This document shows positions 58,566 to 64,000 of a DNA stretch of 64,000 nucleotides, one piece after another. The notes beneath the pieces were generated by a model. The model had not been told where the DNA came from. It saw nothing but the letters and a program-made list of their open reading frames with translations, and made no database searches. Position numbers and translations under genes: made by a program. The stretch comes from Neobacillus niacini NBRC 15566 (GTDB taxonomy: Bacteria > Bacillota > Bacilli > Bacillales > Cytobacillaceae), in the NCBI RefSeq assembly GCF_001591505.1, contig NZ_BCVA01000020.1, forward strand, positions 30,229-94,228, read 5' to 3'. The first letter of the stretch is position 1, and each line of letters opens with the position of its first letter.

Positions 58566-59171
58566 ATGATTAGTGCTGCGATTCATGGATTTATCTTAGC
58601 CTTTGGGCTAATTCTACCTTTAGGGGTACAAAATGTATTTGTATTTAATCAGGGGGCATTACAGCCAAAATGGACAAACACATTACCAGTGGTCTTAACA
58701 GCTGCACTTTGTGATACACTCTTAATTTCGTTGGCTGTTTTAGGAATTTCTGCAGTTGTGTTAGAAATCAGCTTTTTAAAAGTAGCGTTGAGTGTAATTG
58801 GTGTTGGTTTTTTACTATATATGGGCTATGTAACATGGAAAAGTAAACCTAGTGAAAAGGAAAATAGTGGTCAATTATTTTCTGCACGGAAACAAGTTAC
58901 TTTTGCTGCGTCTGTTTCATTGTTAAATCCACATGCCATTATGGATACTATCGGTGTCATCGGAACAAGTTCCTTAACGTACACAGGAATAGAAAAGGCG
59001 GTTTTTACCATTACGTGTATTTTCGTTTCTTGGTTATGGTTTTTTGGACTATCTGTAGTTGGCAGATTTTTAGGGAAACTTGATCAAACCGGGAAATTTA
59101 TTAGCACGATAAACAAAATATCAGCTGTTATCATGTGGGGAACCGCGTTATACCTAATGTTTTCGTTATAA
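58566..59171 (+). CDS. LysE/ArgO-family amino acid exporter
   Basis: A 201-residue membrane protein of about six helices. The N-terminal GFILAFGLILPLGVQNVFVFNQGAL is the LysE/ArgO hallmark and SLLNPHAIMDTIGVIG the second conserved (NPH) motif. It exports basic amino acids such as lysine or arginine and is related to YisU of Bacillus. The ATG at 58566 follows TAGGAGAG; an in-frame ATG 21 bases earlier lacks a site. Single gene. Confidence 0.88.
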   Translation: MISAAIHGFILAFGLILPLGVQNVFVFNQGALQPKWTNTLPVVLTAALCDTLLISLAVLGISAVVLEISFLKVALSVIGVGFLLYMGYVTWKSKPSEKENSGQLFSARKQVTFAASVSLLNPHAIMDTIGVIGTSSLTYTGIEKAVFTITCIFVSWLWFFGLSVVGRFLGKLDQTGKFISTINKISAVIMWGTALYLMFSL

Positions 59172-59335
59172 AAAAATGTACCCGGCGAATGGCCGGGTAT
59201 TGAATAAGAATCTATAAAATAAAAGGGGGGGAGGATAGGTTCTGTTATTGAACCTATTACAATAATAGCGGATAAATATGAACAAATTATGAAGGAATAA
59301 TTAATAGATTTGTAATTTTGTGAAGGAGAAAAATA

Positions 59336-59512
59336 ATGAAAGATTTCCATTGCTGTGCGACATGCAGGCATTTTAAAGCGGAAAGAAAGGCAGATTCAAT
59401 GGTATATTTCTGCAACCGTTTAGGGTATGAAACCAAAACGAATTATAAGTTTAACTGCTGGTGTCCAAAAAAGAGCATAATAGAGTTAATAGAGAAATTG
59501 AAAAAGAGTTAA
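59336..59512 (+). CDS. Small cysteine-rich protein, 58 residues
   Basis: An open frame MKDFHCCATCRHFKAER...FCNRLGYETKTNYKFNCWCPKK with a GAAGGAG site. Cysteines are at about residues 6, 7, 10, 26, 41 and 43 with one His at 5 and 12, enough for a zinc or iron-sulfur site. It starts 164 bases after the LysE gene and ends 18 bases before the hemolysin III gene, so they may be cotranscribed. I do not recognise a functional family; small zinc-binding Bacillus proteins look like this. Confidence 0.65.
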   Translation: MKDFHCCATCRHFKAERKADSMVYFCNRLGYETKTNYKFNCWCPKKSIIELIEKLKKS

Positions 59513-59530
59513 AAAAGGAGTTTTGCGAAA

Positions 59531-60178
59531 ATGGCAAACACACATATATTCTCACGCAAAGAGGAGGTTGCTAATTCAATTACACATGGAATTGGTGCCA
59601 TTCTTAGTATTGCTGCTTTGGTCATATTAATTGTCTTTTCTTCCCTGTATGGTACGGTATGGCATATTGTCAGCTTTACAGTCTATGGAGCATCCATGTT
59701 CATCCTGTATATGTCCTCTACATTGGTACATAGTTTTCCAGAAGGTAAAGCCAAAGATATATTTGAAATCTTTGACCATTCATCTATCTATTTTTTTATT
59801 GCAGGAACCTATACACCCTTTCTGCTTGTTGTAATTAGAGGTCCTTTAGGCTGGTCATTGTTTGGGGTAGTTTGGGGACTGGCGATTGCTGGTACCATTT
59901 TTAAATGCTTTTTTACAAAAAAATATTTATTTACCTCGACCATTCTCTATGTAGTAATGGGGTGGATGATGGTGTTTGCTTGGAATCCACTAGCAGCTAA
60001 ACTTCCTGCTGAAGGGATGACCTATTTGATAATTGGTGGTCTCCTTTACACATTTGGAGCGATTTTTTATGTATGGCGTGGGTTCCGATACCATCATGCG
60101 ATTTGGCATTTATTTGTTATCGCAGGTACAGTACTTCACTTTTTCTGTGTGTTGTTTTATGTTTTACCAATAAAATAG
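59531..60178 (+). CDS. Hemolysin III family (PAQR-like) membrane protein
   Basis: A 215-residue protein with seven hydrophobic segments. The HlyIII/PAQR motifs are SRKEEVANSITHGIGAILS near the N-terminus, SSTLVHSF, DHSSIYFFIAGTYTPF, and FRYHHAIWHLFVIAGTVLHFF at the C-terminus, which hold the zinc-binding histidines. The name comes from Bacillus cereus HlyIII, but most family members are membrane receptors or hydrolases of unknown role, so haemolytic activity should not be assumed. AAAGGAG precedes the start. Confidence 0.9.
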   Translation: MANTHIFSRKEEVANSITHGIGAILSIAALVILIVFSSLYGTVWHIVSFTVYGASMFILYMSSTLVHSFPEGKAKDIFEIFDHSSIYFFIAGTYTPFLLVVIRGPLGWSLFGVVWGLAIAGTIFKCFFTKKYLFTSTILYVVMGWMMVFAWNPLAAKLPAEGMTYLIIGGLLYTFGAIFYVWRGFRYHHAIWHLFVIAGTVLHFFCVLFYVLPIK

Positions 60179-60280
60179 TGGGTCCAAAGAGGCAACTGGT
60201 TAAATGTATAAAGGGTTCCGTTATGAGGTACTTTCTCATTTAGATGTGATCTCTTGTCCCTAATCGAGTAATTAGCGAAA

Positions 60281-60471
60281 GTAAACAAGCGGAGTATTTC
60301 CGGTTAAATGCAAAATGGAGCTCGTTTCAAGGTAAAAAAGCGGAAGTTTTCCGCTTATCCAAAGAAAAATCTCCCATTTTCGATTTTTCGAGTCAATAGG
60401 CGGAATCTCTCCGTCTATTAATGCTTTTTTTAATAAAATTTACATATTAAGCGGAAATTCTCCGTCTATTT
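60281..60471 (-). repeat. Dispersed GCGGAA/TTCCGC repeat, family B copy 3
   Basis: About 191 bases on the minus strand, same modules: read on plus they appear as CGGAGTATTTCCGGTTAA, AAGCGGAAGTTTTCCGCTTA, GGCGGAATCTCTCCGTCTATT, and AAGCGGAAATTCTCCGTCTA, with the linker TCCCATTTTCGATTTTTCGAG. It is closest to copy 2 (TGCAAAATGGAGCTCGTTTC linker). It is downstream of the minus-strand penicillin-binding protein gene in the same orientation. Confidence 0.78.
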
Positions 60472-60505
60472 ATCAGCTCGGGTGCCTTACCAGATCTGTC
60501 AGCAT

Positions 60506-60536
60506 AAAGAAAAAGACGTATGCCAATTCATACGTC
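60506..60536 (-). terminator. Terminator of the penicillin-binding protein gene
   Basis: GACGTATG pairs with CATACGTC around CCAATT; the minus strand continues with TTTTTCTTT. Confidence 0.7.
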
Positions 60537-60607
60537 ATATTTTTGTGGCTATTAAAATGTAACCGAAATTGGAACCCTTTACTAACATAATCAGACGCTT
60601 TTTCTAC

Positions 60608-62677
60608 TTAATTTTTCTTCATAGTAAAGTAGGTATCCATGACTCTTCGCCCGATAAGAAAGTTTGCACCATTATCGGTTGTTCCTTGGTAAGCCCAAGG
60701 GACAATCACAGCCATTGCCACTTCAGGATTGGTACTGGGTGCATAAGTAACTAAGCTTAAATTCATTACCGGTGGCGGTTCCTTCCCGAACTTAGCGCGT
60801 TCTGGACCATCATAAAATGCCTCCGCCGTACCAGTTTTACCAGCAGGAGAGTAGGAGACTCCGGTAAAACGTCTAAAAGCTGTTCCCCCCGGCTCTTGGA
60901 ATACCTTCTTGAAGCCTAATTGGACTCGGTCCATCCAAGCAGGTTCAGCATCAATCGTATTAAGGACAGTCGGTTTAATTTCTTGAAAAACAGGACCGAT
61001 TTCGTCCGTATTATTATCGATAGGCTCACGTATTTCCTTTACAATATGCGGTTTCATCCTTTTTCCGCCATTAGCAATCGTTGAAATGTATTGTGCCAGC
61101 TGCAAAGGAGAATACGTGTCATATTGTCCAATTACTAAGTCCATTAAATGACCTGGAAGCCTGCTTGAGCCCTTTAAACCACTGGATTCGTTGGGTAAAT
61201 CAATACCTGTTCTGGAACCAAGCCCAAAGCTTGCAAACGAATTTCGAATGATTTCAAATGTATTGGGTGCAAGACCTAAGGGTTTATCATATTGATAATT
61301 ACCTTTACCAATCCGAATGGCTGTATGAAACATATATACGTTTGAAGATAATTTTAACGCATCTACATCGTTTAACGTACCTAAATAAGAATAGGATTTT
61401 TTAAGAGGGGTGTCGGCGATTTTTATTCCTGTGTCATTAATGCGAGTACCTGGGCTAATGACCCCCTGTTTAAAACCTGTCAATATGGTAGCACCCTTCA
61501 CGGCAGAGCCTACATTATAAGTGGTAGTAATCGTGCCAAGTGCATCATCCTGCATTTCTAATTGCCCGGTTTCAGAATTTTTGACAATTCTTTTTCCGGC
61601 CATTGTTAGGACAGCTCCGCTATTAGGATCCATTAAAACGACATAAGCCCGGTCCAAAAGAGAGGTATTAGGAGTTTTTTTCAAGCCCCAAAGTTCTTCT
61701 TCAATAATTTTTTCTACCGCTATTTGTAAATCCATATCAATCGAAAGGACGAGGTCCTTGCCTCTTTTTCCATCGGTTACGACTTCGGTTTCAATGACAT
61801 TTCCCTGCTTATCTGTTACCGTTTTTACCTTCGATTTGTGTCCATGGAGTACATCTTCGTATTGCAGTTCGAGTTGGCTTTTTCCAACTCTGTCATTGCG
61901 GTTGTACCCAAATGATAAAAAATGATCTAGCCGGTCTGCCGGCAGCCCTTCCTGGGTTTTTGTTACGTTTCCTAGGATAGATTTTATTGTTTGATCGAAT
62001 GCATAAGACCGATCCCAGTCTGTTGTAGTATCCACTCCTGGGAGAGATTGAAGATTTTCACTGACAATGGCAAATTCCTCAGGTGTGACATCTTCATTTT
62101 TGACAATTTGCGGGGTAAATTTATATCCGCTCGAAAATTCCAGATAAATGGCCCAGACTTCCAGTTCTTCTGGCGTTAATGTACTTAATTCTTCATCGGT
62201 AATTCGTTCAATCTTTAATTTATATAAATCATTATCTTTTAACTTTTTTGCTTTAAATTGATCTTGTTCATTTTGTGTAATTTTTGCATTCGCTTTTTCC
62301 TGATTTTTGAGGATCCAAAGATCCTTTTTTTCCCGTTGGGTCATCTTATCAACATTCTTAACAATTAATTTTGCCAATTTTTCAGCTGTATCCAGCATTT
62401 CTTTCTGGCTGGCTCCCATATTCGTGTATGTAATCGCGCGTTTTGGAACATTGTCAACGATGACTCTGTAATTACTGTCAAACATTTTTCCACGGGGAAC
62501 AGGGTTGTTTATCGTTATATCTTCTTTTCGCTCCAATTCCCGTTTGAAATTTTCTCCGTACACGATTTGAACAAATCCTAGACGTAATATCAGGATGGAA
62601 AATAACAAAAATACACTGAAAAATAGCAGATTTAGGCGGATTGGAAAATGAGATTTCTTCTTTTTCTTTTTCTCCAA
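60608..62677 (-). CDS. Class B penicillin-binding protein (PbpA/PbpH-like transpeptidase)
   Basis: A 689-residue protein. A short cytoplasmic tail of lysines and one helix (LNLLFFSVFLLFSILILRLGFVQIVYG) precede the pedestal domain (to about 300) with PVPRGKMFDSN. The transpeptidase domain has SAVK in YNVGSAVKGATI (active Ser), SSN in LKLSSNVYM, and KTG in AGKTGTAEAFYDG. It resembles PbpA and PbpH of Bacillus subtilis, which are needed for rod-shape elongation with RodA and MreB. No start-site conflict; AAGGATGTG lies upstream. Single gene. Confidence 0.92.
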   Translation of the reverse strand: MEKKKKKKSHFPIRLNLLFFSVFLLFSILILRLGFVQIVYGENFKRELERKEDITINNPVPRGKMFDSNYRVIVDNVPKRAITYTNMGASQKEMLDTAEKLAKLIVKNVDKMTQREKKDLWILKNQEKANAKITQNEQDQFKAKKLKDNDLYKLKIERITDEELSTLTPEELEVWAIYLEFSSGYKFTPQIVKNEDVTPEEFAIVSENLQSLPGVDTTTDWDRSYAFDQTIKSILGNVTKTQEGLPADRLDHFLSFGYNRNDRVGKSQLELQYEDVLHGHKSKVKTVTDKQGNVIETEVVTDGKRGKDLVLSIDMDLQIAVEKIIEEELWGLKKTPNTSLLDRAYVVLMDPNSGAVLTMAGKRIVKNSETGQLEMQDDALGTITTTYNVGSAVKGATILTGFKQGVISPGTRINDTGIKIADTPLKKSYSYLGTLNDVDALKLSSNVYMFHTAIRIGKGNYQYDKPLGLAPNTFEIIRNSFASFGLGSRTGIDLPNESSGLKGSSRLPGHLMDLVIGQYDTYSPLQLAQYISTIANGGKRMKPHIVKEIREPIDNNTDEIGPVFQEIKPTVLNTIDAEPAWMDRVQLGFKKVFQEPGGTAFRRFTGVSYSPAGKTGTAEAFYDGPERAKFGKEPPPVMNLSLVTYAPSTNPEVAMAVIVPWAYQGTTDNGANFLIGRRVMDTYFTMKKN

Positions 62678-62811
62678 ATTTTTTCACATCCTTGATACTT
62701 TTTCGTTAGTATGTCCTCATAAATGAATTGGTAATTATTTATTATTTTACGTTTACATTTGCAGAATTGTAAAGTATTTCCTTTCTAATTAAACCATGGT
62801 GTAACTTTCTA

Positions 62812-62840
62812 TTGACGAATCAGCGAATTTATCATATAGT
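62812..62840 (+). promoter_or_regulatory. Promoter of the manganese-riboswitch/TerC unit
   Basis: TTGACG (62812-62817), 17 bases, TATAGT (62835-62840). Transcription would start near 62847, shortly before the riboswitch. Confidence 0.7.
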
Positions 62841-62868
62841 AAGAGTAATAAAATATTTCCTTTTTAAA

Positions 62869-63050
62869 GGGGAGTAGCTGGACAATAAAGTCGTCATTCC
62901 GAGAAGTAATTCTCCGGCTTTATTGGCAACGTGACGTTGTTAGCAAGACCTTTACTGCACAAACAGTAAGGGTCTTTATTTGTTTTTTGGAGGCCTTTAC
63001 TGTGGGAAAAAGCGAAAATCGCTTTTTCTTAGGTAAAGGCCTTTTTTATG
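62869..63050 (+). promoter_or_regulatory. yybP-ykoY manganese riboswitch with downstream terminator
   Basis: The aptamer begins GGGGAGTAGCTG and has the conserved AGCAAGACCTTTAC closing arm (62950-62964) with GTCGTCATTC and GGCTTTATTGGCAAC internal parts. The expression platform has AGACCTTTACTG pairing with CAGTAAGGGTCT (62953-62977) and a separate strong terminator, AGGCCTTTAC with GTAAAGGCCT (about 62990-63042) ending in a T run. An inner AAAAAGCGA/TCGCTTTTT hairpin caps it. Binding of Mn2+ should prevent termination and turn on the TerC exporter. Confidence 0.85.
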
Positions 63051-63099
63051 CAGCAAAGGGATATTTTAGAAAAAAATTTACTTTTAGGAGGACTAATTG

Positions 63100-63888
63100 A
63101 TGGACTTTTCTCTATTGCTGGAATACGGATGGGTATTGTTGGTGTTAATTGCTTTGGAGGGCTTATTAGCAGCCGACAATGCCTTGGTGCTTGCCATCAT
63201 GGTTAAGCATTTACCAGAAGAAGATCGTAAGAAAGCTTTATTTTATGGGTTAGCAGGAGCATTTGTTTTTCGATTTGCTTCATTGTTTATTATTTCTTTT
63301 CTTGTCGATGTATGGCAGGTTCAAGCAATTGGAGCCCTGTATCTTTTATTTATGGCTATTAATCATATTGTCCGAAAAATAGCTATCAAAGGAAAATCAG
63401 ATAGTAATCAAAAAGAAAAGCCTGTTAAGAAAAGTGGATTTTGGTCAACGGTTTTTAAGGTTGAATTAGCAGATATTGCCTTTGCGGTGGACTCTATCTT
63501 AGCCGCTGTTGCACTTGCAGTCGTGCTTCCAGATACGCCGCTTCCTAATATCGGCGGTTTAGACGGTGGTAAATTCTTAGTTATTTTTGCCGGTGGTATC
63601 ATCGGTCTTGTGATTATGCGTTTTGCAGCAAATCAATTTGTAAAGCTATTAGAAAGAAGACCTGGTCTTGAAATAGCAGCTTTTGGTATCGTAGGCTGGG
63701 TAGGTGTTAAATTAGCTGTTTATACACTTTCCCATCCGTCACTAGGTGTATTAAGTGAAGAATTTGCTCATTCGACAGAATGGAAACTGACGTTTTATGC
63801 AGTGTTAGTGGGAATTGCGGCAGCGGGCTGGTTCTTATCAAAGGACCAAGGAGCTGAAAAGACAAAAATAGAACCAAAAGCCTCATAA
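63100..63888 (+). CDS. TerC-family manganese exporter (MeeY/MeeF-like)
   Basis: A 262-residue membrane protein with about eight helices. The TerC motifs LEGLLAADNALVLAIMVKHLP and ELADIAFAVDSILAAVALAV carry the acidic residues (Asp, Glu) for metal. A hydrophilic loop lies near residue 105 (KGKSDSNQKEKPVKK). The ATG at 63100 with TAGGAGG is used; a TTG just before it is in frame. In Bacillus such proteins behind yybP-ykoY riboswitches export Mn2+ and help metalate secreted proteins. A terminator follows. Confidence 0.9.
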   Translation: MDFSLLLEYGWVLLVLIALEGLLAADNALVLAIMVKHLPEEDRKKALFYGLAGAFVFRFASLFIISFLVDVWQVQAIGALYLLFMAINHIVRKIAIKGKSDSNQKEKPVKKSGFWSTVFKVELADIAFAVDSILAAVALAVVLPDTPLPNIGGLDGGKFLVIFAGGIIGLVIMRFAANQFVKLLERRPGLEIAAFGIVGWVGVKLAVYTLSHPSLGVLSEEFAHSTEWKLTFYAVLVGIAAAGWFLSKDQGAEKTKIEPKAS

Positions 63889-63930
63889 TTTACAACCAGT
63901 AATGGAAAACTAAAAGAATAAGATTCGAAG

Positions 63931-63965
63931 AAAGCTGCATTCAAATCGAGTGCAGCTTTTTTTTG
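63931..63965 (+). terminator. Terminator after the TerC gene
   Basis: AAAGCTGCA pairs with TGCAGCTTT (with further TC/GA pairs) followed by eight T residues. Confidence 0.8.
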
Positions 63966-63967
63966 AT

Positions 63968-64000
63968 AAGGCTGTGTAAAAGCTAAACAATGATTTTGCA
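63968..64000. repeat. Possible start of another family A repeat, cut by the window edge
   Basis: GGCTGTGTAAAAGC resembles the GGCTGTGTTAAAGG outer end of the copy at 23398-23411. The window stops before the inner CTGTTGATT arm would be seen, so the assignment is weak. Confidence 0.3.

Noticed and set aside
59179..59199. TACCCGGC/GCCGGGTA hairpin after the LysE gene
   Set aside because: The T run is on the strand opposite to the gene, where no transcript is expected.
59235..59257. ATAGGTTC-N7-GAACCTAT palindrome after the LysE gene
   Set aside because: A perfect 8-base pair, but with no promoter or T tail nearby I could not assign a role.

Overview
The window comes from an AT-rich, Gram-positive, spore-forming member of the Bacillaceae, most like Bacillus or Neobacillus. 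Evidence: strong purine-rich Shine-Dalgarno sites with frequent GTG/TTG starts, long U-tailed intrinsic terminators, a T-box, a yybP-ykoY manganese riboswitch, Rex- and Fnr-type operators, a YheC/YheD spore-coat family gene, and many genes with clear Bacillus homologues. This is mostly chromosomal housekeeping DNA. I see no phage, insertion sequence, CRISPR array, rRNA or tRNA. The species call is an inference.

Layout. 1-8.2 kb: the end of a LivHMGF-type ABC importer operon with its lipoprotein receptor, followed by a BenE-family permease, an MFS transporter, XdhC and a MocA-like cytidylyltransferase. Together these suggest uptake and molybdenum-hydroxylase-dependent breakdown of an organic substrate whose enzymes may lie upstream. 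8.3-11.3 kb: aspA and asnA, convergent. 12-14.6 kb: a PadR / HAAS-domain / polytopic membrane protein cassette with a shared promoter motif. 14.6-18.5 kb: DinB, an atypical SDR, a histidine kinase-RsbR-STAS fusion and AIM24. 18.5-23.4 kb: a candidate small RNA gene, SulP permease with ArsR regulator, a B12/radical SAM enzyme and a cold shock protein. 23.7-31.6 kb: sbcDC, a lipoprotein, coaW and an unlinked selB. 31.6-38.4 kb: a TerD/TerB fusion, a sigma factor paired with a clpP paralogue, and a MarR-controlled MMPL exporter. 38.4-46.9 kb: a cupredoxin membrane protein, a T-box-controlled archaeal/eukaryotic-type proS, an acetyltransferase, hmp behind an Fnr-type promoter, and a GDSL hydrolase/ABC exporter operon. 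46.9-54.3 kb: a duplicated YheC/D ATP-grasp protein, a type II NADH dehydrogenase with two Rex operators, small secreted or membrane proteins, tatA, an M42 peptidase and corA. 54.5-64 kb: a radical SAM/SPASM protein, a LysM-NlpC/P60 endopeptidase, DedA-like, GNAT, LysE and hemolysin III proteins, a class B penicillin-binding protein, and a TerC manganese exporter behind its riboswitch.

The least explained parts are the non-coding ones. There are three dispersed repeat systems: a ~181-bp palindromic element in two copies, one of them inside the proS leader; a ~190-bp GCGGAA/TTCCGC element in three copies, each downstream of a gene in the same orientation; and a 52-bp tandem array after proS. 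There is also an independent small RNA candidate at 18541-18657, and two genes whose Shine-Dalgarno sites lie inside perfect hairpins (hmp and the LysM endopeptidase). Four small genes (41 to 58 codons) with good ribosome binding sites are also annotated. Everything was read by eye; no database search was run.
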